From positions 7,633,001 to 7,697,000 of the forward strand of contig NC_010162.1 of assembly GCF_000067165.1 (NCBI RefSeq): a DNA stretch of 64,000 bases, written 5' to 3'. Origin of the DNA: Sorangium cellulosum So ce56 (lineage in GTDB: Bacteria; Myxococcota_A; Polyangia; Polyangiales; Polyangiaceae). Of this stretch, positions 37,767-47,900 are shown one piece after another (the stretch's first letter is position 1; every line of letters begins with the position of its first letter). A program made the position numbers and the translations under genes. The notes beneath the pieces were generated by a model. It did not search any database and was not told the DNA's origin. It was given only the letters and a program-made list of their open reading frames with translations.

Positions 37767-38123
37767 ATGCGCAACGTTCTCATCGTCGTGTTCGTGCTCA
37801 TCGTGGGATGTGGCGGGGAGGCTCCGGCCGCGCGCTGGGTGGCCTGCGAGTTCACCGGCAGCACCCCTGGCGGCGTGACGGTCCGTAGCTGCGCCGAGCT
37901 CGAGACCGACGACCCGGACAAGCACGAAAGCCAGTGCGCGGACACGTCAAACCTCGAGGCCGAGCTCGTCGATCGATGCTCTACCGACGACGTGCTCGGC
38001 ACCTGCGTCGTCACCGGCGAGGGCGAGACCATGACGACGTACCATTATGAAACAGAGCTCCTCACGGCGGACCTCGTCAAGCCGCTCTGCGAGGCGATGA
38101 ATGGCACCTGGACGCCGCGCTGA
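37767..38123 (+). CDS. Small lipoprotein with six cysteines in the mature part
   Basis: 118 residues. ATG 37767 is chosen because AAGGAGGA lies 7 nt upstream and the sequence starts directly with a lipoprotein signal (MRNVLIVVFVLIVGC; lipid-modified Cys15). The mature chain is acidic with further cysteines (VACEF, RSCAEL, SQCADTS, DRCSTDD, GTCVVTG, PLCEAM), suggesting disulfides. Family not recognised. It lies alone, convergent with the DUF3160 gene. Confidence 0.7.
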   Translation: MRNVLIVVFVLIVGCGGEAPAARWVACEFTGSTPGGVTVRSCAELETDDPDKHESQCADTSNLEAELVDRCSTDDVLGTCVVTGEGETMTTYHYETELLTADLVKPLCEAMNGTWTPR

Positions 38124-38325
38124 GCCGTGATCACGGGATCGTCCTTGCCCGGGCGTCGAATGGCGACGAGCAGATGACGGCGGTACGTTCCCGGGGCTGA
38201 CGGGATCGATCGAGCGCCATGATCCCGCTGGCGCGCAGCAGCGTCGGATCGGCACAAGTCGACACAGCTCGGCACGAATTCACGGGACGGCCAGCGCCGA
38301 GCGCTGCGTCGCCGGATCAGCGGAA

Positions 38326-40569
38326 TCAGCGGGAGACGAGGTCCGTCATCCAGGGCACGTCGGGGGTCGTTTCCAGGACCTTGCCGGCCCACTGCCGGTC
38401 GTCCATGCGCTCGAAGTTCTCGGTGACGGCCTCGAAGTACGACGAGGCGAGCCCCACGAACGCGCGCGGCGCGCCGCCGCAGGGATCGGCCGTCACGACC
38501 ATGAGCCGCGGCAGGCCGGTGCCCACGTGCAGCACGCGGCCGACCGGCGCGCCGCCCTCCTCGGTCGGCTGGGTGTGCACGTCGGCGATCGTCGGGTCCT
38601 GCTCGAGGCTCTTCAGCTCGTCGAAGAAGAGCTGCCTGTACCAGCCGTGGACGCCCGTGGGCCCGCCGCAACCCTCCCATTCGATCTGCACGGCCTGGTT
38701 GATGAAATCGAGGTGCTCCTGGGTGAGGGGCAGGCCGGCGCGCTCGTTCGCGGCCATCTCGCCGAGCGTGCGCGCGACGTCGCGGAGCTGCGAGAAGTAC
38801 GCCGGCACCGCCTTCTCGAGCCACGGATCGCTCGACAGATCGAGCGCGCCGATGATCCCGGCGCCGTGCTCGGCCAGCTCGGCGATGCGCGCGAAGAACG
38901 CCGGGTACGGGTCGACGTACGCGTCCGGGAACTCGCACGTGTCCCCGCCCGTGTACGACTGCTTGGCGTAGAGCAGGGTGTCATGGCGGAGCTCGGCCCA
39001 CGAGGCGAGCTGGGTGCTCAGCAGGCGCCGGCCCCACGCCTCGGTCTTCGCCACGCCGGGCAGCCCCTCGCCGTCGCCGATCGCCCGCGCCGGCGACAGC
39101 TCCCGGAGCGCGCCGAGCCAGCGATTGTAAAGGTTCTTGCCCCAGAAGTCCCCGGGGTGCGCGTCGACGAGCACGCGCATCATGTGCAGGTCCGGCGCGT
39201 AGGGGAACTTCCCGAGCTCCGGCGCGAGCAGCTGGCCTGCCTGATCGTTCCCGAGCGCGGCGAAGCCCACGTCGAGCGGGCTCGGCATCATGCGCTTGAC
39301 GGCGCCGCCCTGCACCCGGTCGAAGACCACGTTCGAGAAGACGTGGGAGTCGACGACGTACCGCTGGCCCAGCAGCGCGAAGCTCGACGAGAGGGGCAGC
39401 GTGCCCTTGCCGAGCCCGTTGATCATGATGTGGCTCGAGATCCGCTGCGTGCCGTGGCCCTCTTTCACGATGACCTCGGCGATCCGCGCGTCCGGGACGC
39501 CGGCGAGGCCGGCGGCGTCGCTGAGGCCGAGGTCGGCGAGCAGGTCGTCGAGCTCCGGCAGGGTCATGGTGTCGCTCTCGCCGACGAAGGCCTGGATCGC
39601 GTCGTCGATGCGCTTGTAGCGGGCGACGGTCTCCGCGTCGGCCAGGGCGCGCAGCACGTACGCGCCCTCGAGGTGCCGCCGCTGGAAGCGCTGCGTGCCG
39701 TCCTGCTGGGTCTCGAGGAAGCGGAAGTCGACGCGGCCGAGCCACATCATGCTGCGGAAGTAGCGCGCGAGCTCGGGGCGCTCCTCGTCGAGGTAGTGGC
39801 CGCGGGGCTCGAACTGCGAGAAGTCCATGAGCCGGTCCGTGCCGAAGAGGCGGACCTCCGCCATGCCGTCGTGGGCCTCGGCGCCCGCGACGAGCTCGTC
39901 GATCGCCGCGGCGCTGGCGCCCGCGACGGGGGCGACGGGCGCGCCGTCGAGCAGCGCGAGCGCGACGGCCGTGAAGAGATCCGCGTCCGCGCGCGCCTCG
40001 GCGCCGAGCTCCGCCCCGGCGCCCGAGGCGAGCCGCGCGCGCATCTGCTTCAGCATCGTCCCGAGCTCGGGCGCGAGCGAGGCCAGCTCCACCGCCTTCA
40101 GGATCGCGTCGTACGAGCGGTGGATCGCGAACAGGACCGAGTCCGCGGACACGTAGAGCGGCAGGTCGAGCGAGTAGATGCTCTCGTAGCCGTAGACGAA
40201 GGTCGGGAAGGACTTCTTGCTCGAAATGACGAAGCCGTTCGCGGAGAGCTTCGCGAGCTCGTCCTCGTCGAGCGCGAGCGCGGTGCCCTGGAGGAGCGAG
40301 AGGCCCGCGGCGTCCGCCGGCGCGTAGGACAGGCCCGACGCGAACGGGACAGGGTACCGCGAGGCGAAGTCCTCGGCGGTCATGCTCGCCGAGGCATCCT
40401 TCTCGGCGAGCAGCGCGGTGAGCTCCGCCTGCTGCTCGGGCCCGAGCTCCGTGGAGGGCAGCTGGGTGCCGTCGGTGCCGGGCGGGGGCTGGCTCCCCTC
40501 GCCCGAACAGCCGGCGGCGAGGGCGACGAGGATCGGGACGACGTGAAGGCGAAGAAGCAGGTTGCGCAT
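38326..40569 (-). CDS. DUF3160-domain lipoprotein
   Basis: 747 residues from ATG 40569, behind AAGGGGAG; the frame opens 57 nt earlier but the lipoprotein signal (LLLRLHVVPILVALAAGC) starts here. The body matches the DUF3160 type: FVYGYESIYSLDLPLYVSADSVLFAIHRSYD near 150-180, FRSMMWLGRVDFRF in the middle, QRYVVDSHVFSNVVFDRV, then SWAELRHDTLLYAKQSY and a final HVGTGLPRLMVVTADPCGG. These large helical lipoproteins are common in myxobacteria and other Gram-negatives; no biochemical role is established to my knowledge. Transcribed opposite to all neighbours, with 233 nt to the divergent sigma gene at 40803. Confidence 0.85.
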   Translation of the reverse strand: MRNLLLRLHVVPILVALAAGCSGEGSQPPPGTDGTQLPSTELGPEQQAELTALLAEKDASASMTAEDFASRYPVPFASGLSYAPADAAGLSLLQGTALALDEDELAKLSANGFVISSKKSFPTFVYGYESIYSLDLPLYVSADSVLFAIHRSYDAILKAVELASLAPELGTMLKQMRARLASGAGAELGAEARADADLFTAVALALLDGAPVAPVAGASAAAIDELVAGAEAHDGMAEVRLFGTDRLMDFSQFEPRGHYLDEERPELARYFRSMMWLGRVDFRFLETQQDGTQRFQRRHLEGAYVLRALADAETVARYKRIDDAIQAFVGESDTMTLPELDDLLADLGLSDAAGLAGVPDARIAEVIVKEGHGTQRISSHIMINGLGKGTLPLSSSFALLGQRYVVDSHVFSNVVFDRVQGGAVKRMMPSPLDVGFAALGNDQAGQLLAPELGKFPYAPDLHMMRVLVDAHPGDFWGKNLYNRWLGALRELSPARAIGDGEGLPGVAKTEAWGRRLLSTQLASWAELRHDTLLYAKQSYTGGDTCEFPDAYVDPYPAFFARIAELAEHGAGIIGALDLSSDPWLEKAVPAYFSQLRDVARTLGEMAANERAGLPLTQEHLDFINQAVQIEWEGCGGPTGVHGWYRQLFFDELKSLEQDPTIADVHTQPTEEGGAPVGRVLHVGTGLPRLMVVTADPCGGAPRAFVGLASSYFEAVTENFERMDDRQWAGKVLETTPDVPWMTDLVSR

Positions 40570-40802
40570 CGTGCTCCCCTTTCGAAGCGTGCCCCCGAGC
40601 TCGGGGCGCGAGGGCCCTGAAAGCAAAGGTGGTGCCGTGGGGCGCGGCCTCGGCGCGAAGATCGCGCCTGCGACGGAGCGCAGGGTCAGGGCTCTCGCGT
40701 GAAACCACGGCTCTTCAGGCGCTCCTCGGGCCTCGGGGGACGATCGTGCGACCCCCTGAGCCGTGAGCCTCCCCTCGCGGGACTTCAGCAGAGGAGCCCC
40801 GT

Positions 40803-41450
40803 TTGACCCGCCCCTTGAAGCTCGTCCGACCGCCGCCGCCCGCCCCGAAGCGGGCCTTCGCCGGGGACGACGCGACCCTCGTGCACGCGTTCCGGCGGGG
40901 TGACCCCGGGGCGCGCGCCGCGCTCTACGACCGGTTCGCGGATCACGTCCACCGGGTGCTCTATCGGCTTCTCGGCTTCAGCCACGACCTGGCCGACCTG
41001 CACCACGACGTCTTCGTCCGCGCGCTCGGCTCGCTGCCGGGCCTGGAGGACCCGAGCGCGCTCAAGGGCTGGCTCACGATGATCGCTGTGCACGTGGCGC
41101 GCTCTTCGATCACCCGCAGGAAGCGGCGCAGCTGGCTCTGGTTCCTGCCGAGCGAGGAGCTGCCCGAGGTCGAGTCCGGCGCGGCGTCGGGCGACGTGCT
41201 GGACGCGTTGCGCGCGACCTACGCGGTCCTCGACGCGCTCCCGGTGGACGAGCGCATCGCCTTCGCGCTCCGGTTCATCGACGGCATGGAGCTCACCGAG
41301 GTCGCCGCGGCGTGCGAGACCTCGCTCGCGACGATCAAGCGGCGGCTCGCCCGCGCCAGCGCCCGCTTCGAGGCCGAAGCCCGCAAGCAACCCGCGCTCG
41401 AGGCGTGGCTCGATGGAGGTACCCGGTGGGGCAATCCGAGCGCCCGCTGA
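40803..41450 (+). CDS. ECF-type RNA polymerase sigma factor (module 2)
   Basis: 215 residues using TTG 40803, which has AGAGGAG six bases upstream; no ATG fits the family start. Region 2: ALYDRFADHVHRVLYRLLGFSHDLADLHHDVFVRAL. Region 4: LPVDERIAFALRFIDGMELTEVAAACETSLATIKRRLARA. A basic linker (RRKRRSWLWF) joins them. The next gene, a FecR-type protein, starts inside its 3' end, so the two are translationally coupled and it is the likely regulator. Confidence 0.9.
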   Translation: MTRPLKLVRPPPPAPKRAFAGDDATLVHAFRRGDPGARAALYDRFADHVHRVLYRLLGFSHDLADLHHDVFVRALGSLPGLEDPSALKGWLTMIAVHVARSSITRRKRRSWLWFLPSEELPEVESGAASGDVLDALRATYAVLDALPVDERIAFALRFIDGMELTEVAAACETSLATIKRRLARASARFEAEARKQPALEAWLDGGTRWGNPSAR

Positions 41451-43003
41451 CCACCCTGGGACGACACGTGGCCGGGCTTCAGGACCGGATGCCGGCGGCG
41501 CGGCTCGATCGCGAGCGCGGGCGAGCGCGGCTGCTCGCGGCGGCGCCGGTGCCCGATGCGGAGCCGGCCGGGCGCGGAGAGCGGCCCGGCCGCGAGTCGT
41601 CCTGGGCGCGGCGGCGGACGAGGCCTGGAAGGCCGTTCGCGGCGCGGCTCGCCGCTTCGCTGGCGGCGGTGGCCCTGCTCGCCGCCGCGCTCGTGGTCGC
41701 GCTCGTGGCGCGCCCCCGCGCTCCGATGCGCTTCGCGCTCGGGGTGGCCGAGCCAGGGGTCGTCGGCGCGTGGATCGCCGCGCCGGCCACGGCGGAGCTG
41801 CCGATCCGGTTCTCCGACGGCTCGCTGCTCCGCCTCGCGCCGGGGGGGCGCGCCCGCGTCGCCTCGGTGGGCGCAGACGGCGCGGAGCTCTCCCTCGAGC
41901 GGGGCGCCCTCGATCTCTCGGTCGTCCACCGCGAGGGCGCGCGCTGGACGGTGCGGGTCGGGCCGTTCCAGGTCCGCGTGATCGGGACGCGCTTCGAGAC
42001 CCGATGGGACCCGATGACCGAGCAGCTCGTGGTCGCGCTGCACGAGGGGGCGATCACGGTCTCCGGGCCGGTCGTGGGCGATTCGCGCGCCGTGCGCGCC
42101 GGCGAGCGGCTCACCATCTCGCCCGCGACGAACACCCTCGAGGTCGGCTCGATCGACGCTGCCGCTGGCCCCCCATCGACGGCGACCGCGCCCGGCGCGG
42201 CTGCCACGAGCGCGGCCGATCCCGGCGCGATGGCCGCGAGCGCGGCCGATCCAGGCGCAGGCGCGCCGAGCGCGGCCGCTCCAGGCGCGGCTGCCCCGAG
42301 CGAGGCCGCTCCGGGCGCGGCTGCGCCCTCGACGAGCGGGCCGTCGGCGAGCGCCCGCGCCGCGGACGCCGGGGCGACCGCGCTGCAAGGGCAAGCAGGC
42401 GGCGAGGGCTCGGTGGCTCCCCTGCCCGCGCAGCGAGAGACGCCGTCGTGGCGCGCCCTGGTCCTCGAGGCCAGGTACAGGGACGCCCTGGCGGCCGCGG
42501 AGGGCGAGGGCTTCGACGCGCTCTGCGACGCCGCGAGCGCGAGCGATCTGCACGCGCTCGGCGATGCGGCCCGGCTCGGCGGGAGCCCGGCGCGCGCCGC
42601 CCAGGCCTTCGCCTCCCTCCGCGCCCGGTTCCCTGGCTCGCCCGAGGCCGCGTCGGCGGCGTTCCTGCTGGGCAGGATCGCCCAGGACCAGAGCAAGGAC
42701 CACGCGGCCGCCGCGCGCTGGTTCGCCCGGTACCTGCGCGAGCAGCCGGCGGGCGCGTTCGCCGCCGAGGCCGCGGGGCGCCTCGTCGAGGCGGAGGACA
42801 GGCGGGGCGACGAGGCGGGCGCCCGAAGGGCGGCCGAGCAGTACCTCGCCGCTCATCCGAGCGGCTCGCACGCGGGGTACGCGAAGCACGTGCTCGCGCG
42901 CGGATCGAAGGCGGTCACCCCCGGAGGCTCTCCTACCAGGCCCGTCTCCCCCGGAGGCTCGCCCGGCGCGCCGGGCCCTGCCGCCGAGCCTCCCTCGCCG
43001 TGA
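41426..43003 (+). CDS. FecR-domain and TPR transmembrane regulator
   Basis: 525 residues with GTG 41426 (GGAGGT six bases upstream), overlapping the sigma gene by 25 nt. A short cytosolic N-terminus is followed by a membrane segment at 72-95 (RLAASLAAVALLAAALVVAL). A periplasmic FecR domain (about 110-235) follows: IRFSDGSLLRLAPGGRARV, VGPFQVRVIGTRFETRWD, LVVALHEGAITVSGP, RAGERLTIS. Next is a low-complexity Ala/Pro/Ser stretch with repeated AAPGAA units (about 250-310), then TPR-like helices (LEARYRDALAAAEGEGFD; AAQAFASLRARFPGSPEAASAAFLLGRIA). FecR proteins carry signals from the envelope to their sigma factor. Here the usual TonB receptor is absent and TPRs suggest sensing of an assembled envelope partner. 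Confidence 0.85.
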   Translation: MGQSERPLTTLGRHVAGLQDRMPAARLDRERGRARLLAAAPVPDAEPAGRGERPGRESSWARRRTRPGRPFAARLAASLAAVALLAAALVVALVARPRAPMRFALGVAEPGVVGAWIAAPATAELPIRFSDGSLLRLAPGGRARVASVGADGAELSLERGALDLSVVHREGARWTVRVGPFQVRVIGTRFETRWDPMTEQLVVALHEGAITVSGPVVGDSRAVRAGERLTISPATNTLEVGSIDAAAGPPSTATAPGAAATSAADPGAMAASAADPGAGAPSAAAPGAAAPSEAAPGAAAPSTSGPSASARAADAGATALQGQAGGEGSVAPLPAQRETPSWRALVLEARYRDALAAAEGEGFDALCDAASASDLHALGDAARLGGSPARAAQAFASLRARFPGSPEAASAAFLLGRIAQDQSKDHAAAARWFARYLREQPAGAFAAEAAGRLVEAEDRRGDEAGARRAAEQYLAAHPSGSHAGYAKHVLARGSKAVTPGGSPTRPVSPGGSPGAPGPAAEPPSP

Positions 43004-44076
43004 GACGCCGCGCCGCGACGCTCCTCTTCCTCGCCTTCCTCGCCGGGGCCACGCTCGCGGCAGGGGCCGCGCTCGCGGACGGCGCGCGCGCCGATGAGAC
43101 CCGGACCGAGGCCGCCTCGACCATCGCTGTCCTCTGCGCCCCCGGCGATCGCTTCGGCCTGCGGATCGTGGCCGAGATCGAGTCGCTGGGCCTCCGGGCG
43201 GAGCGCCTCGACCCCGCGGCCGAGCCGGCGTCGCGCGCGTCCCTCGAGGCCTCGGCGCGCGAGGTGGGCGCCATCGCCGCGATCCGCGCCGTCCCCTCCG
43301 AGCGCGGCGTCGAGATCTGGATCGCCGACCGGGTGACCGGCAAGACCGTCCTCCGCGAGATGGCGGACGACGGCGGCACGCCCGACCGCGACGCGGCGCT
43401 CGCGCTCCGCGCCGTCGAGCTCCTGCGCGCCAGCCTCCTCGAGGCCGGCCTGCCCGCGCCCCCGCCCGGAGAGGTGCCCGCGACGCCCGAGATCCGCGAG
43501 AAGCTGCGGGTCCGCGCGCCGGACACGCCGCCCGCGCCGGCCCGGAGGCCGTCGACGGCGCTCCGCCTCTCGCTCGCTCCCGGTGCGCTGCTCAGCCCAG
43601 GCGGCTTCGGCGCGGCGGTCAGCATCGACGTCGGCCTCTCCTGGCTGCCGGGCGAGCACGTCGGCGCGATCGCGTTCGCCGCGATTCCGGTAAGCGCCCA
43701 CCAGATCGAGCGATCGCAAGGCACCGCCGAGCTCTCCGTCCTGCTCGCCGGCGGGGGCGCGCGCTTCCAGCTGGCCCCGCGCGACAGCCCGTGGACGGCC
43801 TCGGCGGATCTCGGCTTCTCGGCCGTGCTCCTCTGGAGCACGGGGGTGGCCAGCAAAGGCTTCCGCTCGAGCGCATCCGCCGCGGTGGCCGCCAGCCCCT
43901 TCGCGGGCGCCGGCCTCTCCTTCGCCCTGACCCCCACGTTCCGCCTGCGCGCCGACGCCCTCGCCAGCGCGCTCGTCCAGGGTGTCTCCGTCCGGTTCGT
44001 CGAGCGAGAGACGGCGACCTGGGGCAAACCGTTCATCCTCTCTTCAGCCGGCATCGAGCTCGATCTGTTTTTATGA
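43000..44076 (+). CDS. Exported protein of unknown function, coupled to the FecR gene
   Basis: 358 residues from GTG 43000, overlapping the FecR stop (GTGA). No SD is visible, so translation probably depends on coupling. Signal peptide (RRRAATLLFLAFLAGATLAAG...ALA). The periplasmic domain begins TIAVLCAPGDRFGLRIVAEIESLGL and contains IWIADRVTGKTVLRE and ALALRAVELLRASLLEAGLP, comparable in layout to the first gene of ECF module 1. The C-terminal half alternates short hydrophobic stretches, as in outer-membrane beta-barrels (GFGAAVSIDVGLSWLP; ASADLGFSAVLLWS; AGIELDLFL at the end, with a C-terminal hydrophobic residue). Likely outer-membrane partner of this sigma module. Confidence 0.65.
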   Translation: MRRRAATLLFLAFLAGATLAAGAALADGARADETRTEAASTIAVLCAPGDRFGLRIVAEIESLGLRAERLDPAAEPASRASLEASAREVGAIAAIRAVPSERGVEIWIADRVTGKTVLREMADDGGTPDRDAALALRAVELLRASLLEAGLPAPPPGEVPATPEIREKLRVRAPDTPPAPARRPSTALRLSLAPGALLSPGGFGAAVSIDVGLSWLPGEHVGAIAFAAIPVSAHQIERSQGTAELSVLLAGGGARFQLAPRDSPWTASADLGFSAVLLWSTGVASKGFRSSASAAVAASPFAGAGLSFALTPTFRLRADALASALVQGVSVRFVERETATWGKPFILSSAGIELDLFL

Positions 44077-44134
44077 GCCGCCGTCACGCGCCGGAGGGAC
44101 TTCACCTCTGGAGCCTGGCCTGGAGGTCGTTCGA

Positions 44135-44737
44135 ATGAAACGATGGATGATGGTCCTCGGAGCGATGGCGGCGATGAACAGCGGATGTGGCGAGATCGTC
44201 TTCAATCCCATTCAAAATGGGAGTTGGGAGAGCACCCCGGAGGCCATCGCGCCCATCGACGAGGCCCCGGACGAGGCAGACGACGGCGCCTCGCCCCCTC
44301 ACGTGATCGCGCTGCGAGGCAGCGACGTGGACTTCGGGTCGCTCCACTTCAGTCCCACGCTCAACCCGCACCCCTGGGCTGATCCCGACGCGCTCGTCTT
44401 GTTCTTCAGCAGCGCTGTCCAGCAATGTAGCCAGCCTGTGCTCGCGATGGAGGTCGGCGCCACGTGCGACCTCGCGCCTGCCTGGCAACACATCTTGATG
44501 ATTCCACCCGAGCTCAACGGGCCGGGCGTGATCGATCTGTCCGTTCTACGGGTCGGCTTCCAGCAGTTCATGCTCATGGACAACTGCAGCGGCGGGGGTG
44601 GGACAGGCAACAGGTACTGGGGCACGCTCGAGATCGTCGAGAGCGACGAGACCTCGCTCTTCGTGAAGGTGCGCGGCACGGACAACGCGAACTTTCCGAT
44701 CGACGGAGATCACACGGTCCAGCGCTGCGGCACATAG
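44135..44737 (+). CDS. Putative lipoprotein of unknown function
   Basis: 200 residues. ATG 44135 with TGGAGG upstream; the frame is open earlier, but the lipoprotein signal MKRWMMVLGAMAAMNSGC begins here (Cys18). The mature protein has an acidic segment, then a globular part with HVIALRGSDVDFGSLHFSP, LVLFFSSAVQQCSQP, GATCDLAPAWQHILMIPPELNGPG and FMLMDNCSGGGGTGNRYWGTLEIVESDE. Cysteines may pair. Not recognised. Its 59-nt distance from the previous gene suggests it could be the last gene of ECF module 2. Confidence 0.65.
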   Translation: MKRWMMVLGAMAAMNSGCGEIVFNPIQNGSWESTPEAIAPIDEAPDEADDGASPPHVIALRGSDVDFGSLHFSPTLNPHPWADPDALVLFFSSAVQQCSQPVLAMEVGATCDLAPAWQHILMIPPELNGPGVIDLSVLRVGFQQFMLMDNCSGGGGTGNRYWGTLEIVESDETSLFVKVRGTDNANFPIDGDHTVQRCGT

Positions 44738-44876
44738 CTCCACGGTCGCACGACGGCTGGCCGTCGGGCTCCGGCAGTCACAGCACAGCGCGCCCGCGCG
44801 GCAGGCGTCGGCGGCTCCTCGGCGAATTCCCGCCCTTCCCCTCGTCATCGCAGGCGAGCCGGCGCGAGGGCGCTCC

Positions 44877-44911
44877 GCCATTTCCAGTGGCGAAGCACGC
44901 CGCTTTTGGCA
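44877..44911 (+). promoter_or_regulatory. Conserved bipartite upstream element, array copy 5
   Basis: GCCATTTCCAGTGGCG at 44877-44892 and CGCTTTTGGCA at 44901-44911, ending 57 nt before ATG 44969. Retained although this copy is separated from the others by 11 kb. The version of the first box is closest to copy 1. Confidence 0.5.
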
Positions 44912-44968
44912 CCATCAGGCCAGACGCCGACGCCTCGGAGGCCGCTCCGGCTGCCGACGATCTTGCCT

Positions 44969-47900
44969 ATGCCGGAAAGTCCGCGCTACCTCGTGGTGGG
45001 GGTGCTGCACCAAGGTGCAGAGACGATCCTCTACCGAGCGCGGCGCGCGGAGGACGGCCGGCCGGTGGTGCTCAAGGTCCTGCGGCGCGATCACGCGAGC
45101 CCGCGCGCCCTCGGCCGGCTGCGCCACGAGCACGAGCTCGCCAGGGCGCTCGACACGACGGCCGTGGTCAAGGCCCGCGCGATCGAGGTGTTCGGCGATC
45201 AGGTGGCGCTGGTCCTCGAGGACTTCGGCGGCCGCTCGCTCGACCGGCTGCTCGATGGCGACGGGCCCATGCGCCCGATGCGCCCGATGTCGATCGAGCG
45301 CTTCGTCCCCCTCGCCCTCCGCCTGACCGACGCGCTGGCCGAGCTGCACCGCCATCGCATCATCCACAAGGACATCAAGCCCCAGAACCTGCTCTGCAAC
45401 CCCGACACCGGGGAGGTGAAGATCACCGACCTCGGCATCGCCTGCCTGCTGCCCCGCGAGTCCCAGGACCTCGCCCGCGACAGGCTCATCGAGGGCACGC
45501 TCGCCTACATGGCGCCGGAGCAGACAGGCCGGATGAACCGCTGGATCGACGAGCGGACCGACCTGTACTCCCTCGGCGTCACCTTTTATCAGATGCTCAC
45601 GGGCGCCCTGCCGTTCCAGGCCAGCGATCCCGTCGAGTGGGTGCATTGCCACATCGCCCAGGCGCCGCGGCCGCCGCACGCGCTCGTCCCATCGATCCCC
45701 CCGCTCCTGTCGGCGGTCGTCCTCAAGCTGCTCTCCAAGGCCGCCGAGGAGCGGTACCAGAGCGCGCTCGGCCTGCGCCACGATCTCGACCGGTGCTCTT
45801 CCCAGCTGCGGGCGACCGGCGCCATCGAGCCGTTCCCGCTCGGCGAGCGCGACCTCTCCGACCGGTTCCGGGTCCCGCAGCGGCTCTGCGGCCGCGAGCG
45901 CGAGATCGAGGCGCTGCTCGCCGCGTTCGAGCGCGTGGTCTCGAATGGCCGGCCCGAGCTCGCGCTCGTGTCGGGTTACTCGGGCATCGGAAAGTCCTCG
46001 CTCGTCGCCGAGCTGCACAGGCCTGTCGTGCGCGAGCGCGGCTTCTTCGTCTCCGGCAAGTTCGAGCAGCTGAAGCGCGACGTCCCTTACCACGCCTTCC
46101 TCCAGGCGTTCCGGGCGCTCTTGCAGGAGATCCTGTGCGCGAGCGAGGAGCAGCTCGAGCGCTGGAGGCTGCGCCTCCGCGAGGCCCTCGGCCAGGAGGG
46201 CGGTCTGCTCGCCGACGTGCTCCCCGAGCTCGCCCTGCTCCTCGGCCCGCAGCCCCCCGTGCCCGAGCTCCCGCCCGCCGAGGCGCAGGGCCGGCTGCAC
46301 GCGGCGCTCCAGCGCTTCGTCGCGGCGTGCGCCCGGAACGAGCACCCCGTCGCGCTCTTCCTCGACGACCTGCAATGGGCCGACGCGGCCAGCCTCCTCT
46401 TGCTCGAGCAGCTCGCCACCTACACCGGGTCCGAGCACCTCCTGCTGATCGGCGCCTACCGCGACAACGAGGTAGGCCCCGCGCACCCGCTCCGGCTCAC
46501 GCTGGCCGAGGTGCAGAAGCGCGGCGCCGCCGTCTCCGAGCTCGTCCTCGCGCCGCTCTCCGCCGCCCACGTCGGGGCGCTCGTCGCCGAGGCGGTCCAC
46601 GCCCGGACCGAGGAGGTCGAGCCGCTCTCCCGGCTCGTTCACGAGAAGACCGGCGGCAACCCCTTCTTCGTCCTCCAGTTCCTCTTCGAGCTGCACCAGG
46701 AAGGCCTCATCACCTTCGACGCCGAGCAGCGCGCATGGCGCTGGGACATCGCCGCCATCCACGACAAGGGCTTCACCGACAACGTCGTCGAGCTGATGGT
46801 GGGCAAGCTCAAGCGGCTCTCCCTCCCGGCGCGGGACGCGCTCAAGCTCGCCGCCTGCCTCGGCAGCAGCCTCGACCTCGACCCCCTCGCGATCGTCGCG
46901 CGAAGGTCGGCGGAAGCGCTCCGGGGCGCGCTCGAGGAGGCCGTGCGGGAGGGGCTGCTGCTCCGCCGGGGCTCCGGTTATCGCTTCCTCCATGACCGGG
47001 TGCAGCAGGCCGCGTATTCGCTCATTCCGGCCGAGCAGCTCGCCGAGGTGCACCTGCGCATCGGCCAGCTGCTCGTGAAGGCCCAGCGCCCGGGCGAGCG
47101 CGACGAGTCGCTCTTCGACGTCGTCGGCCACCTCAACCGCGGCGCCGCGCTCCTCCGCTCCCAGGTGGAGCGGGACGATCTCGCCGCGCTGAACCTCCGC
47201 GCCGGCAGGAAGGCCAAGGCCGCGGCGGCCTTCCAGTCCGCCGCCGCGCTCCTCGCCGCGGGCCTCTCCCTGCTGGCGCCGGACCGCTGGGAGGCGCGGC
47301 ACGAGCTGACCTACGAGCTGACCTTCGAGCGCGCGCACGTCGCGTACATCACCGGCGGCTTCGACGAGGCCGAGCGGCTCCTCGAAGAGCTCATGGAGCG
47401 CGCGAGGACCAGGATCGAGACGGCCGCCGCCGTCGAGCTCGCCGTCGCGCTGAACGTCACCCGAGGGCGACACGCTCGCGCGGTGGAGATCGGGCTCGGG
47501 TGGCTCCGCGCCTGTGACATCGCGCTGCCGCTCTGCCCAAGCGACGCACGGGTCGACGAGGAGACCGAGCACGTCTGGCGGGACCTGGGCGATCGCGCGA
47601 TCGCGGACCTGGTCCACCTGCCCCGCATGACGCATCCGGAGATCGAGAGCGCGATGGGCGTGCTGAACGGGGTGTCCCTCCCCGCGTTCTTCATGGACGC
47701 GAACCTGCACTACCTCATCGTCCTGCGCATGGTCCAGCTCAGCCTGCGCCACGGCAACGCCGACAGCTCCTCCAACGCGTACACCTTCTTCGCGAGGGTG
47801 ATCGGCCCGAGGTACGGGCGGTATCGGGAAGGGTATCTGTTCGGCAAGCTCGGTCACGACCTGGCGCAGAGGAGCGGCCTCCTCACCACGAAATCGGTGG

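Noticed and set aside
33753..44900. Integrative element between copies 4 and 5
   Set aside because: No integrase, transposase, att-like direct repeats or tRNA at the borders, and codon use matches the rest of the window.
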